A DNA stretch of 39,836 bases, taken from contig JAJEJD010000026.1 in the NCBI GenBank assembly GCA_022828125.1, forward strand, positions 1-39,836, given 5' to 3'. The stretch is from a bacterium. Its GTDB lineage: Bacteria; UBA8248. Numbering within the stretch: the stretch's first letter is position 1; every line of letters starts with the position of its first letter. A model generated the notes under the pieces. The model did no database searches. It was given only the letters and a program-made list of their open reading frames with translations, and was not told where the DNA came from. Of the stretch, positions 1-8,443 are shown piece after piece. The position numbers were made by a program, and so were the translations under genes.

Positions 1-60
1 TTTCTCCCCCTGTTGGCGTTCCAGCCCCCGATATCCGTTCGATATGCGAACTTCGCGTTT

Positions 61-84
61 GGGGCGGACACGCAGGTCCGCCCC
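61..84. repeat. REP-like palindrome (family B, copy 1)
   Basis: A perfect 9-bp inverted repeat GGGGCGGAC / GTCCGCCCC with a 6-nt loop, followed by TAC. Palindromes of the same design, with G/C arms flanked by GTAG or CTAC and changing inner bases, recur at 3347, 18681, 18741 and 22047. They are all intergenic, so this is a dispersed repeat and not a terminator belonging to one gene. Bases 1-187 otherwise show no convincing gene. Confidence 0.7.
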
Positions 85-187
85 TACAAAAAGCGCAAAC
101 CCTCATTCATCAGGGCTTTTTCAACAACCTCCGAGGGGGCCGCCCGGGCGATGACGCCGGTGCGCTTTTTGGTTTTGTGCTGCGGTC

Positions 188-1210
188 TTATGCGCCTGTT
201 TCCGCGAAGCGGGGCATGACTTCACGGGCCAGGGTTTCGATAATTTCGTAGCGTTCTTCGAGCCGGAACGGCATGGCGACGATGACCTTCTCCACCCCCA
301 TCTCGTGCAGCGTCTCGAAGCGGGCGACGACGTCGTTCGGCGTGCCGACGACGGCGAAGCGGTCCACCATGTAACCGGTGATGAGGCTTGCGTTTTTCGT
401 CTTGTGGCCTACATCGCTCTCGTCATAATTCTCGCGAAAGGCCTGCACGTCCGGAAGATGCTCTTCCGGCACCGCATGGAAGCCCATGCGAAAGTTATGA
501 TTGGCCCGGTTGCACAGGCGCGCCCGAATCGCCCGGCGAACCGCGTCGCGGTCTTCGCCGACGCTGACGATGAAATCGAACCAGATCGGCACGCGGCCGG
601 GTTCGCGGCCGGCGCGCGCCTCACCCTCCGCGATGCAGCCCCGCGCCCACTCGATTACCTCGGGCGTCGCGCCCGCGCCGAGGATGACCGCATCGGCCAG
701 TTCTCCGGCGATGGCCAGCATCTTCGGCCCGTCGGCGGCGAGGCAGATCGGCACGTGCGGCTTCCGCCAGTTGGACTGCATTCGCGCACCCTCGTAGGTT
801 ACAGGCTCGCCGTCCAGCAACCCCCGGATTGCGGAGAGGTATTCCCGCATTTCCGCCAGGCGGGCGGCGCGCTTTCCGAGCAGGTATACCGCCGTATCGC
901 CGGAGCCGACCCCGAGGAACGTGCGCCGCGGGGCGATCGCGTCATCGATCGACCCGAACGCGTTGGCGACGACCGCCGGATGCCGGATGAAGGGGACGGT
1001 CACGCCGGTTCCAATCCCGGCGCGCCCGGTCGCCCCGGCGGCAAGCGCCATGACGACGAAGGGGTCGCGCAGGTGGAAGTGCGACAGGGAAACCGTGTCG
1101 GAGAACAACAGCGGGTCGAAGCCGAGCGCTTCCGCGCGCTGCACGAATTTCAGATATTCCGGGATCGGCGTGAATTCGTTCTGGGGTCCGATGCGGAGGC
1201 CTATCTGCAT
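188..1210 (-). CDS. LLM-class flavin/F420-dependent oxidoreductase
   Basis: A 340-residue single-domain TIM-barrel enzyme of the bacterial luciferase-like superfamily. These enzymes use reduced FMN or F420 for monooxygenation or hydride transfer in the cytosol. Family features seen: the N-terminal strand MQIGLRIGPQ, the helix with RAEALGFD, the segment TGVTVPFIRHP, and the mid-barrel GVGSGDTAVYLLGK, which is typical of Mer-like (F420-type) members. An upstream in-frame extension exists, but the ATG at 1210 is preceded by GAGGAA at a good distance and starts exactly at the first barrel strand, so I chose it. The substrate and the cofactor (FMN or F420) cannot be told from sequence. The gene diverges from the VOC gene at 1432. 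It is one of three LLM genes in the window, but it lacks the SsuD-like C-terminal motif of the copy at 3497. Confidence 0.85.
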   Translation of the reverse strand: MQIGLRIGPQNEFTPIPEYLKFVQRAEALGFDPLLFSDTVSLSHFHLRDPFVVMALAAGATGRAGIGTGVTVPFIRHPAVVANAFGSIDDAIAPRRTFLGVGSGDTAVYLLGKRAARLAEMREYLSAIRGLLDGEPVTYEGARMQSNWRKPHVPICLAADGPKMLAIAGELADAVILGAGATPEVIEWARGCIAEGEARAGREPGRVPIWFDFIVSVGEDRDAVRRAIRARLCNRANHNFRMGFHAVPEEHLPDVQAFRENYDESDVGHKTKNASLITGYMVDRFAVVGTPNDVVARFETLHEMGVEKVIVAMPFRLEERYEIIETLAREVMPRFAETGA

Positions 1211-1431
1211 GCGTTGTATTTCCTCACGGCTTGAGTTCGGTAAGAGGGCGAGGTTGGCGCGTCGATGTTCCCGAGCCTTATCCTGCCTTGTCATGCTCCG
1301 TCAAGTCGATGGCGGGGTGGAACCGCTCCGGCGCCGAACCTGCCCCGCACGACGCGCCGAACGCCATGACTTTCAGGGGCGAACGGCGTATTCTCGTTTC
1401 CATTGGTGATCTTATTCTCGGGAGGCCTTCG

Positions 1432-1935
1432 ATGATTCGCTCCATCCGTCTGCAGCACATGGGGATCAAGGTGCGCGACCTGGACCGCGCCATCAAATTC
1501 TACTCCGAAGTCCTGGGCTTCAAGCTGCGCTCACGCCACGAGGCGGGCAGCCACCCGGCGGCGCCGTTCGGTTCGGCGTTCATGTACCTGGACGACTACC
1601 ACCACCAACTGGCGATTTTCAGCGTGCCCGAGGACTGGGTGGAAGAAGAAGGCGGGGACACCGTGCCGCGCCGCGACGTGGGCCTTCACCACCTCGCGTT
1701 CGAGGTGGCGGATCAACAAGCGTTCGACGACGCGGTGGCCTACATCCGCTCGCGCCCCGACATCGAGGTCGTATGGGGACCCTTGCGCCTCGATGCGAGC
1801 AACGGCCTCTGGGGCGGGCACGAGGGCATCTATTTCCTGGATCCCGACGGCAACCGCATCGAGGTGTTTCACGACTCGGACATGTTCCCCGGCAGCCGGC
1901 CCGCGTGGCGGGATGGGCAGGAGAATGAATGCTGA
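1432..1935 (+). CDS. VOC-family (glyoxalase/extradiol dioxygenase-like) protein
   Basis: A 167-residue protein of the vicinal-oxygen-chelate superfamily, made of two beta-alpha-beta-beta-beta modules. The first module opens with IRLQHMGIKVRDLDRAIKF and contains the metal-ligand His and the FYSEVLGF signature. The second has GLHHLAFEV and ends with the DPDGNRIEVF motif, whose Glu is the usual last metal ligand. Members isomerise, cleave or epimerise small substrates using a divalent metal; the reaction here is not predictable. The start at 1432 has a GGGAGG ribosome site seven bases upstream; a longer in-frame extension to 1231 lacks one and shows no family similarity. Its stop overlaps the start of the next gene by seven bases, suggesting translational coupling. 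Confidence 0.88.
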   Translation: MIRSIRLQHMGIKVRDLDRAIKFYSEVLGFKLRSRHEAGSHPAAPFGSAFMYLDDYHHQLAIFSVPEDWVEEEGGDTVPRRDVGLHHLAFEVADQQAFDDAVAYIRSRPDIEVVWGPLRLDASNGLWGGHEGIYFLDPDGNRIEVFHDSDMFPGSRPAWRDGQENEC

Positions 1936-2540
1936 TTGACGGGCTGAGCCTCCTCGCTCTGGCGGTGGTTCTCGGCGCGGTCGTCTACTACGTTTTCTTT
2001 CGAGACGTCCGGCTCGCCCGCCGCATGAAGCCGCTTGCCGAGATACTGGATGCGGGCACGGCCCGTCTCGAAGGCGGGCGATTGACGGGCCGGTATTCGG
2101 GTAAAAGCGTGAGGTTCGAGTATCGCGCGCAAACCCGCGGCAACCCCGCCGCGATGCGGATAGGCGTCGCCTGCGCGGCTTCTTTTTCGTTTCGAATCCA
2201 CAAGAAAGCGGAAAGCCTCCAGCCCGGCGAGCGCGCATATCTTGAGAATGAAAAGGGCAGTCCGGGTCTTCAGACCTTCTATTCGGGCGATCCGCTCTGG
2301 GATTCGGAACTCGCACTTGCGGCGGATTGCGAAGCCTCGTTCCGCCGGTGGATCAACCGCCCCGATGTGCACGAAACCTTGAGTGGGATCGTCCTGCGGC
2401 CGCTCACCACGATCTTGCTCTGCGAGGAGGGGGCGCTGTGCGCCGTATATCCGGGGGCTTCCGCCGAGGCCGTCTTCCAGAGTTCCTTCGCCAGGGATGC
2501 GCTCGATGAACTGGCGGCGCTCGGCGAAACGCTGGCTTGA
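1929..2540 (+). CDS. Hypothetical membrane-anchored protein
   Basis: A 203-residue protein that I do not recognise. Residues 3-24 form one hydrophobic helix (SLLALAVVLGAVVYYVFF) followed by a basic RDVRLARRMK stretch, so the N-terminus is probably a membrane anchor with the basic side in the cytosol. The soluble remainder is mixed alpha/beta and begins with GTARLEGGRLTGRYSG, which looks like beta strands. It contains two Cys near residues 79 and 127 and no catalytic motif that I can name. The ATG overlaps the end of the VOC gene, so the two are very likely co-transcribed and coupled. The codon use matches its neighbours. Function is unknown. Confidence 0.75.
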   Translation: MLIDGLSLLALAVVLGAVVYYVFFRDVRLARRMKPLAEILDAGTARLEGGRLTGRYSGKSVRFEYRAQTRGNPAAMRIGVACAASFSFRIHKKAESLQPGERAYLENEKGSPGLQTFYSGDPLWDSELALAADCEASFRRWINRPDVHETLSGIVLRPLTTILLCEEGALCAVYPGASAEAVFQSSFARDALDELAALGETLA

Positions 2541-2593
2541 GGGTTATGTGGCGGGTATTCGAGCGTGAGCGCTCATAGACCGATATCTGAAAA

Positions 2594-3220
2594 CTATTTC
2601 TTGAGCGGCGGGAGCCTCAGCAGGATGAGGTTGAACTTCTCGTCCATAAGGTCGAATTTCTTGTCCATTTTCTCGTCCAGACGGGTTATTCTTTCGTTAA
2701 TTTTCAGTTCCAAACGGTCTATTTTCTTCTCGATTTTTTGATCCAGCACTTCTATTTTCTTATCTAGTTTCCGATCCAGCATAGCGATCTTGCTATCGAC
2801 CGTCTGGTTCAACTGGCTTATTTTTTTGTCGATCTTCTGGCTTAACTGGCTTATTTTCGTGTCTACCGTCTGGCTCAACCGGGTAATTTTCGTGTCTACC
2901 GTCTGGTTCAACTGACTTGTTTTCGTGTTGATTTGCTCATTCAGCAGGTCTATTCTTTCCCTGTTCTGCCCGATAGCTTCACGCAATTGGCCGAAATGCT
3001 CGTTCATCTGCTTCTCGAAGCGGGCGAAGTTGCCGTTCGTATTCCCGTCCGCCGCGTCGAGCCTCTTGACTTCCGCGTCGACGCGCGCCTTGACGGGCGT
3101 GACCTGGGCGCTGACCATGAATACCGTGAATTGATAGATGCCGCCCGCTATCGCGGCCATGAACAGCCCGAACGTCCATACGCCGGCGTTGGTTTTGAAA
3201 TGATCGAAGAGTTTTTGCAT
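2594..3220 (-). CDS. Membrane-anchored hendecad coiled-coil protein
   Basis: A 208-residue protein. Residues 12-37 form one transmembrane helix (WTFGLFMAAIAGGIYQF). Residues 41-92 are a charged linker and helix. Residues 93-202 are ten consecutive 11-residue repeats of the form LxxxVDxKIxx, beginning at Leu93, 104, 115, 126, 137, 148, 159, 170, 181 and Met192. Eleven-residue (hendecad) periodicity predicts a long, nearly straight or right-handed coiled coil, so the protein is probably an oligomeric rod or spacer tethered to the inner membrane. The ATG at 3220 is preceded by a G-rich ribosome site; a longer in-frame extension upstream is antisense to the next gene and was rejected. It is convergent with the hypothetical gene ending at 2540 and divergent from the LLM at 3497. 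No enzyme motif is present. Confidence 0.82.
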   Translation of the reverse strand: MQKLFDHFKTNAGVWTFGLFMAAIAGGIYQFTVFMVSAQVTPVKARVDAEVKRLDAADGNTNGNFARFEKQMNEHFGQLREAIGQNRERIDLLNEQINTKTSQLNQTVDTKITRLSQTVDTKISQLSQKIDKKISQLNQTVDSKIAMLDRKLDKKIEVLDQKIEKKIDRLELKINERITRLDEKMDKKFDLMDEKFNLILLRLPPLKK

Positions 3221-3346
3221 GGTTCCCCCCGCCTCCGGTAGTGAGAAAGAGTACGGGTCCTCCACACAGAGACTAGCGATTTTGGACCGGGAAGTCAAAA
3301 GCAGCCCATTCCTTGTTCCCATTCTTTGTGGGTATCCCCCTTTGGC

Positions 3347-3371
3347 AAGGGCGGTTCGCGAACCGTCCCTT
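3347..3371. repeat. REP-like palindrome (family B, copy 2)
   Basis: AAGGG and CCCTT flank a perfect 14-bp palindrome CGGTTCGCGAACCG (3352-3365). It lies between divergent genes starting at 3220 and 3497. The arm design matches the other family-B palindromes. An operator role is possible from position, but family membership makes a dispersed repeat more likely. Confidence 0.55.
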
Positions 3372-3496
3372 CTGGGTAAAGAAATGGCAGGTTCGGAAGC
3401 GACTGGAATCGTGGAGCGCCCCCGCCTTTCCGCCTCCCCCGCATCTGTACTAGAATCGCCGGGATTAAATACTGAAAACGCAGGGGAGTATTCCGC

Positions 3497-4615
3497 ATGG
3501 CCAACAATCACGAACGCCCGGCGCCGCGCTTCGACTGGTTCATCCCGATCGACGGCGACGGCGAGCACATCGGCACGCTGCGGGCCGAGCGTCCGCCCAC
3601 GTATGAATACCTGAGCGAGGTGGTGAAGGCGGCGGAGGAGAACGGTTTCTACTCCATGCTCATCCCCACGCGCTTCGCCAACGGGCTTTTCGACCAGGGT
3701 GCGCCCCTGGCGGAGACCTGGACGATGGTGACGGCCCTCGCCGCGCGAAGCGAGAAGATACGCTTCCTCATCGCCGTGCGCCCCGGTTTCGTGAACCCGG
3801 GCCTCTTCGCGCAGATGGCGGCCACGCTCAGCCAGATTACGGGCGGGCGCGTGGATCTGAACGTCGTGCCCGGCGGCATCAAGGGCGAGTTCGAAAAGAT
3901 GGGCGAGAGGATCGACCACGACACGCGCTACGAGCGGGCGGAGGAGTTCATCGCCGCCATCCGAAAGCTCTGGGAGCGGCCCGAACCGGTAAGTTTCGAC
4001 GGGAAATTCGTGAAGCTGAGCGATGTGCACTGCTCGCCCGGCCCGGCAGGAGAAGCGCCCAAATTCTATTTAGGCGGCGCATCGCCCGCCGCACTCAAAC
4101 TCGCGGGGACGCAGTCGGACGTCTATCTCGGCTGGATAGGGCCGGTGGAGGAGACCCGAAAGCACCTGGAGCGCGCGCGGGCCTCTTTCGCCGAGGCGGG
4201 GCGGACGCCCGTTTTCGGTGTGCGCTCCCATCTGGTGATGCGAGATTCCGAGGACGAAGCATGGGATGAGACGCGCGAGTTGCTCAGCCGCGCGTATGAT
4301 TCCGTGAAGGCGCAGCGCGGCGCGCTGGTGGCCGGCACGGCCATGGTGGGGGCCGCCGCGCAGGCGCGCGCGTTCGAGGATTTCCGGGTCGGCCCTCATC
4401 TTTGGAACGGCATCTCCCAGGTGCGGGTGAACTGCGGCTCCGCGCTCGTGGGGACACCCGCGCAGATCGCAGAGGAACTTCTCGGCTACTGGCGGCTCGG
4501 CATCGATGAGTTCATCCTCTCGGGCTACCCCCACGTGGAGGAATGCCACCGCGCTGCGCGCGACCTGATCCCCCGCATCAAGGAGATGATAGAGCGAGAG
4601 CGTAGCGCGGCGTAA
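3497..4615 (+). CDS. SsuD-like LLM-class flavin monooxygenase
   Basis: A 372-residue luciferase-like enzyme resembling alkanesulfonate monooxygenase SsuD. The N-terminus DWFIPIDGDGEHIGT corresponds to the first barrel strand. The central RVDLNVVPGG and the segment ERIDHDTRYERAEEF are characteristic of SsuD, as is the C-terminal FILSGYPHVEECHRAARDL. SsuD enzymes use FMNH2 supplied by a partner reductase to release sulfite from alkanesulfonates; related LLMs attack other sulfur or carbon substrates. A GGGGAG ribosome site precedes the ATG. No SsuABC transporter or NADPH:FMN reductase (SsuE) is adjacent. The next gene is an MDR reductase on the same strand, 94 bp away, which may be co-transcribed. 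The substrate class is inferred only from similarity. Confidence 0.87.
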   Translation: MANNHERPAPRFDWFIPIDGDGEHIGTLRAERPPTYEYLSEVVKAAEENGFYSMLIPTRFANGLFDQGAPLAETWTMVTALAARSEKIRFLIAVRPGFVNPGLFAQMAATLSQITGGRVDLNVVPGGIKGEFEKMGERIDHDTRYERAEEFIAAIRKLWERPEPVSFDGKFVKLSDVHCSPGPAGEAPKFYLGGASPAALKLAGTQSDVYLGWIGPVEETRKHLERARASFAEAGRTPVFGVRSHLVMRDSEDEAWDETRELLSRAYDSVKAQRGALVAGTAMVGAAAQARAFEDFRVGPHLWNGISQVRVNCGSALVGTPAQIAEELLGYWRLGIDEFILSGYPHVEECHRAARDLIPRIKEMIERERSAA

Positions 4616-4709
4616 GACCGGCGCAAGGTTTTGCGCTTTCATGGGCGGGAGGCGTTTTCCGCTTTTTATCCTGTCAGGCAATCCATACTGATTATATGAA
4701 GGAGAGATC

Positions 4710-5693
4710 ATGCGAGCCGTCTGGTATGAAGCGTATGGCCCGGCGAAAGAGGTGCTGAAATTCGGTGAACTCGAAACCCCTGAGCCCGGCGCGGGCGAAG
4801 TGCGCGTGAGGCTCCACGCCTCGGGTGCCAATCCTTCGGACTACAAGGCGCGCCTGGGTTCGCGCGGCGAGATGGGCTGGCCGAGAATCATCCCCCACTC
4901 GGACGGCGCGGGCGTCATCGAGAGCGTGGGCGAGGGGGTGGACGCGGCCCGCGTGGGCGAGCGCGTCTGGATATTCAACGGCCAGTGGCAAAGGCCATTC
5001 GGCACGGCGGCGGAGTTCATCGTACTGCCCGAGCGGCAGGCGGTGCCGCTGGCGGATTCGGTGGATTTCGCCCAGGGGGCGTGTCTGGCGATCCCGGCCA
5101 TGACCGCCCACAGGGCGCTTTTTCTCGACGGACCGATCATTGGGCAGACGGCGCTCGTCACCGGTGGGGCGGGAGCGGTGGGGCGCTATGGCGTGCAGCT
5201 TGCCAAGTGGGGCGGCGCCGAGGTCATCGCCACGGTCAGCAACGATGAAAAAGCGGAGATCGCGCGCGATGCGGGCGCGGACCACGTGGTGAACTACCGC
5301 GATGAGGATGCGGCGGAGCGCATCCTGGAGATCACAAACGGAGCGGGGGTGGACAGGATTTGCGAGGTGGATTTCGGCGAGAACCTCGAAGTCACCCGCA
5401 AGGTGCTCAAGGGGAACGGGACCGTTGCGGCCTACGGCTCCACGCGCGTTCCCGAACCCGTGCTGCCCTGGTACCAGATGATGCCCGAGAACACGGCCAT
5501 CCGCATGGTGTTCGTCTACACCATGCCGGATTCGGCGATAGCCCAGTCCTGCGCGGACATCAACGCCGCGTGCGATGCGGGCGCACTTACCCACCATATC
5601 GGCGCGCGCTTTACCCTGGAGGAGACCGCCGCCGCGCACGAGATCATGGAGAATTTCGCGAACGTCGGAAACGTGGTGGTGGAAATCGATTGA
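4710..5693 (+). CDS. MDR-family NADPH:quinone reductase-like protein
   Basis: A 327-residue medium-chain dehydrogenase/reductase of the zinc-free quinone reductase type. Residues 1-120 form the GroES-like catalytic fold, with the typical MRAVWYEAYGP start, ASGANPSDYKAR and HSDGAGVIESVGEGV. Residues 125-270 are the Rossmann domain with the variant dinucleotide loop TGGAGAVGRYGVQLAK. The Cys/His pattern of zinc alcohol dehydrogenases is absent at the active site, so reduction of a quinone or an enone with NADPH is the best guess. The C-terminal FTLEETAAAHEIMENFANVGNVVVEI is the normal family ending, so the gene is intact. AAGGAGAG lies just upstream of the ATG. The gene follows the SsuD-like gene on the same strand. 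Confidence 0.9.
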   Translation: MRAVWYEAYGPAKEVLKFGELETPEPGAGEVRVRLHASGANPSDYKARLGSRGEMGWPRIIPHSDGAGVIESVGEGVDAARVGERVWIFNGQWQRPFGTAAEFIVLPERQAVPLADSVDFAQGACLAIPAMTAHRALFLDGPIIGQTALVTGGAGAVGRYGVQLAKWGGAEVIATVSNDEKAEIARDAGADHVVNYRDEDAAERILEITNGAGVDRICEVDFGENLEVTRKVLKGNGTVAAYGSTRVPEPVLPWYQMMPENTAIRMVFVYTMPDSAIAQSCADINAACDAGALTHHIGARFTLEETAAAHEIMENFANVGNVVVEID

Positions 5694-5904
5694 GGCGGGC
5701 GGGGCGGCTTGCGCGCGGAATCTTCTTGAAAGATAGCGCGCGAGGACCTATATTTGAAGTAGACCATAGGGGGTTGATGGAGTGATGGAGTCTAGTCCCC
5801 TGAAGCAGCGCGCCGGCCTCTCGGGGGATGTCAAAAGATAGCCGGCGCAAGGCATCTGGACGGCCACCGCGCGAAGCGCAGGCGGAAAAAGAAGAACAAT
5901 CCTG

Positions 5905-5934
5905 AAAGCGGGGCCTCCGGACGCTCCGCTTTTT
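5905..5934 (+). terminator. Probable rho-independent terminator
   Basis: Inverted repeat AAAGCGG / CCGCTTT with an extra internal G/C pairing segment, ending in a T5 run. It lies 210 bp after the quinone reductase and before the universal stress gene, where a terminator is expected. The loop is long, so confidence is moderate. Confidence 0.5.
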
Positions 5935-5987
5935 GATTGGCGCACGGACGGGCACATTGCATTTCATTCATATCGGAGGGAAACGCC

Positions 5988-6500
5988 ATGCGAATATATG
6001 ACCCCAAGAAAGTACTGGCAGCCGTCGATTTCTCGGAACTCAGCAGGGGCGTCCTGAAGGTCGCGGCGGAGATCGGGGAGAACCGCAACGCCGAAGTCAT
6101 GGCCATCCACGTAGCGAGGAATCCCGACTACGCGGCCAAATACGGCGGCTACGGCGCGGAACTCGTAGGCACCATCTCTCCGAGCAAATTGCTCGAAGAT
6201 ACGCGCGTCGAACTGGAGAGCAATCTCGACGTGATGACGAAACAAATCGAATCGGCCGTGCCCATCGAGACCCTCGTCGTCTTCGGCGAACCGGTGAAGG
6301 AGATCGTCCAATTCGCCGACACGGGGGATTTCGACCTCCTCGTCATGGGTACGCACGGCCACAATATGGTGAGCCGATTCCTGATCGGGAGCGTCTCCGA
6401 GCAGGTCCTGAGGCGCGCGCCCTGTCCGGTGTTCCTGCTGAGGGATAAGGTGGCCCTGAAAAAGCTGGAGGAAATGGACGCGGAATCGGTCGAGAGCTAG
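5988..6500 (+). CDS. Universal stress protein (UspA family)
   Basis: A 170-residue single-domain USP. The N-terminal strand KVLAAVDFSE carries the conserved Asp that contacts the adenine. The C-terminal part contains the ATP-binding signature G-x2-G-x9-G-S (MGTHGH through IGSVSEQV, about residues 121-140) followed by the usual APCPVFLLR strand. It is therefore of the ATP-binding UspFG-like class, not the UspA class that lacks the loop. USPs act as cytosolic homodimers and modulate stress survival; the target is not predictable here. The ATG at 5988 has GGAGGG eight bases upstream; in-frame sequence before it has no family similarity. A strong terminator follows, so it is probably a single-gene transcription unit. 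Confidence 0.93.
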   Translation: MRIYDPKKVLAAVDFSELSRGVLKVAAEIGENRNAEVMAIHVARNPDYAAKYGGYGAELVGTISPSKLLEDTRVELESNLDVMTKQIESAVPIETLVVFGEPVKEIVQFADTGDFDLLVMGTHGHNMVSRFLIGSVSEQVLRRAPCPVFLLRDKVALKKLEEMDAESVES

Positions 6501-6516
6501 AATCAAGTCGCATCGC

Positions 6517-6563
6517 ACCGCCCTCTCCGGCTCTGGAACCGCGCCGGAGAGGGCGGTTTTTTT
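6517..6563 (+). terminator. Strong rho-independent terminator of the USP gene
   Basis: A perfect 15-bp stem, ACCGCCCTCTCCGGC pairing with GCCGGAGAGGGCGGT, with an 11-nt loop. It is followed directly by a T-run of seven (6557-6563), 16 bp after the USP stop codon. Confidence 0.95.
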
Positions 6564-6647
6564 CGTCTTCAGCCCCGCAACTGTCTCCACTTGAACATCC
6601 TACCGTTTGCCTCTCGTAAATATCGGAAGATAGCCTCGCCCCACCTG

Positions 6648-6675
6648 TTGACAAAAATTGCCGCTTTCATACAAT
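6648..6675 (+). promoter_or_regulatory. Sigma70-type promoter of the ABC importer operon
   Basis: A perfect -35 box TTGACA (6648-6653), a 16-bp spacer and a near-consensus -10 box TACAAT (6670-6675), in the only gap between the USP terminator and the binding-protein gene. Transcription would start near 6683, leaving a leader of about 140 nt before the ATG at 6826. Confidence 0.75.
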
Positions 6676-6825
6676 GCGCTGTTACCTAGGCATTATGAGT
6701 TGCATATACGGGCCGAGGAGCGAGCTTATCCATCCGCCGGCCGACGTTCCATCGCGCGATGGACGCATAACGCGGATTTCCTTTCGCTCTCTCGGTCCAC
6801 ACCCAAGTGAAGGAGGAACACCCAG

Positions 6826-8277
6826 ATGAGTGAGAAGCGGATCAAAAGAAGAAGCCTCCTCAAGGCCGGTCTGGCCACCGCCGTTGCGGGTCCCGCCGTT
6901 CTCGGCGGCGCGGGCAAATCCCATGCCGGGCCCGAGGAGGACGCCGTCATCAAGGCGGGCAAGAAGCTGGGCGGCGCCAAGCTGAACGGCATGATGTGGG
7001 GCCTCTACTGGCGCAACTACCCCGACCTCAACAAAGAATTCAACAAAGCCACCGGCATCTCCATGGACAAGGTGAGCGACGTTCCCAACCTGCAGATTCC
7101 CCAGCGGGCGATGGCCGAGGCCATCACGCGCTCGGGCAAGTTCGACATCTTCCACGTGGAATCCATGATGATTCCTTCCCTCGCGGCGGCGGGAATGCTC
7201 GAGCCTCTCGACGATCATATGAAGTCCGTCGGCTTCGACCTCAAGATGGTGGGCAACTTCGAGACCTTCATGCAGTATCAGGGCAAGACCTACGCCATGC
7301 CTACGGACGGAAACGTCTGCCCTCAGTTCATTCGCAAGGATCTGTTCGACAATCCCGATGAGCGCAAGGCCTTCGCCGACAAGCACGGCAAGCCCTTAAA
7401 GTGGCCCGTCACCTGGGAAGACGAACTCGAAGTCATGAAGTTCTTCCACAGGCCCGACAAGGAGCTCTACGGCTTCGGCGGCCTGCGGGACAAGGCGAAC
7501 AGCAGCTTCTGGTACTGGATGTATCTCTACAGCGCGGGCGGCTTCCCGTTCGACGACGATGCCAACCCCACGCTGAACACGCCTGCCGCCGAATACGCCT
7601 TCGACACCTGGCTCGCGCGCAAGCAGGTTTCCCACCCCGAGGCGGCCGCCTGGGGTTCGCCGCAGATGATCCCACGCATCCGCAACGGCAAGATTTTCTC
7701 CTGCCAGTACTGGGACGGGATTATCGCGCTCATCGAAAGCCCGACGGCGAAGACCAAGACCAGGGGTCAGTGGCATTACGGCCTGGTGCCGGGTTCGAAG
7801 TTCTCCGGCAGGCTCATCCACCGCGCCTTCTCCGCTCCGGTGATGGCCATGGTCGTGAACCGGCACAGCCCGCGCAAGAAGCAGGCCGCCGCATGGGCCA
7901 TGTACATGAGCACCTACAAGAACAGCGCCGAGGTCGTGGGCCATCCGCTCTTCACCTTCCACGACCCCTGGCATCCCGGACATATGACCGACCCGCAGGT
8001 GACGAAGGTCTACACCAAAGCGGGAATCAAGTCCGTGGAGGACAATCTCCTCGTTACTTGCCCGCCGCCGTATGTGACCGGCTACCAGGAGTTCAAGGAA
8101 GTCGTCGACCGGAACCTCTCCGAGGCCTACGCGGGCCGCAAGAAGGGCGCCAAGAAGGTTATGGGCGACATCCAGAACGAGTGGGCCAAGATCATCCGCA
8201 AGGTCGGCAAGCGCAAGCTCAAGAGGGAGATTCCCTTCTACAAGGGCATGATGCCGAAGGTGGACAAGCCCTCGTAG
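6826..8277 (+). CDS. ABC importer substrate-binding protein (family 1, Tat-exported)
   Basis: A 483-residue periplasmic solute-binding protein of the carbohydrate/polyol type. The N-terminus MSEKRIKRRSLLKAG has the twin-arginine motif RRSLLK, followed by a mildly hydrophobic stretch and a probable cleavage after SHA (about residue 34). It should therefore be exported folded by the Tat system. The mature part shows the family-1 pattern: LNKEFNKATGI near the start, SGKFDIFHVESMMIPSLAAA, and a hinge-region YAMPTDGNVCPQFIRKDLF. The ligand cannot be predicted; sugars, polyols and glycerol-phosphate are possible. GAAGGAGG lies upstream of the ATG. It heads an operon with two permeases and an ATPase, and a stable hairpin follows the stop codon, as is common when the binding protein is made in excess. 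Confidence 0.92.
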   Translation: MSEKRIKRRSLLKAGLATAVAGPAVLGGAGKSHAGPEEDAVIKAGKKLGGAKLNGMMWGLYWRNYPDLNKEFNKATGISMDKVSDVPNLQIPQRAMAEAITRSGKFDIFHVESMMIPSLAAAGMLEPLDDHMKSVGFDLKMVGNFETFMQYQGKTYAMPTDGNVCPQFIRKDLFDNPDERKAFADKHGKPLKWPVTWEDELEVMKFFHRPDKELYGFGGLRDKANSSFWYWMYLYSAGGFPFDDDANPTLNTPAAEYAFDTWLARKQVSHPEAAAWGSPQMIPRIRNGKIFSCQYWDGIIALIESPTAKTKTRGQWHYGLVPGSKFSGRLIHRAFSAPVMAMVVNRHSPRKKQAAAWAMYMSTYKNSAEVVGHPLFTFHDPWHPGHMTDPQVTKVYTKAGIKSVEDNLLVTCPPPYVTGYQEFKEVVDRNLSEAYAGRKKGAKKVMGDIQNEWAKIIRKVGKRKLKREIPFYKGMMPKVDKPS

Positions 8278-8292
8278 CACGAAAACCTCCTC

Positions 8293-8315
8293 TCCCCGGG
8301 GCGCGGCCCCGGGGA
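8293..8315 (+). promoter_or_regulatory. Intercistronic hairpin after the binding-protein gene
   Basis: A perfect 10-bp stem TCCCCGGGGC / GCCCCGGGGA with a 3-nt loop, lacking a T-run. It lies 16 bp after the binding-protein stop and 129 bp before the permease start. Such elements often protect the upstream message and lower downstream expression; that role is inferred from position. Confidence 0.65.
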
Positions 8316-8443
8316 AGGGGTTCCATGTTTCGCCGGCCGGGGCCGGCGGGGAATCGCCCGCCCCGGTCGCCGACGCAATGACCGCTTCCGAATGGTTCCC
8401 GGCATACGCTCCGATTCATTCGAGATCGTAGGAGTATTGTTGA

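Noticed and set aside
13-219. Short open frame at the window start
   Set aside because: It runs through a family-B palindrome, has no ribosome site and no recognisable protein similarity.
2615-2944. Tandem 33-bp DNA repeats as a non-coding satellite
   Set aside because: They encode regular hendecads in frame within a protein having a membrane helix and ribosome site.
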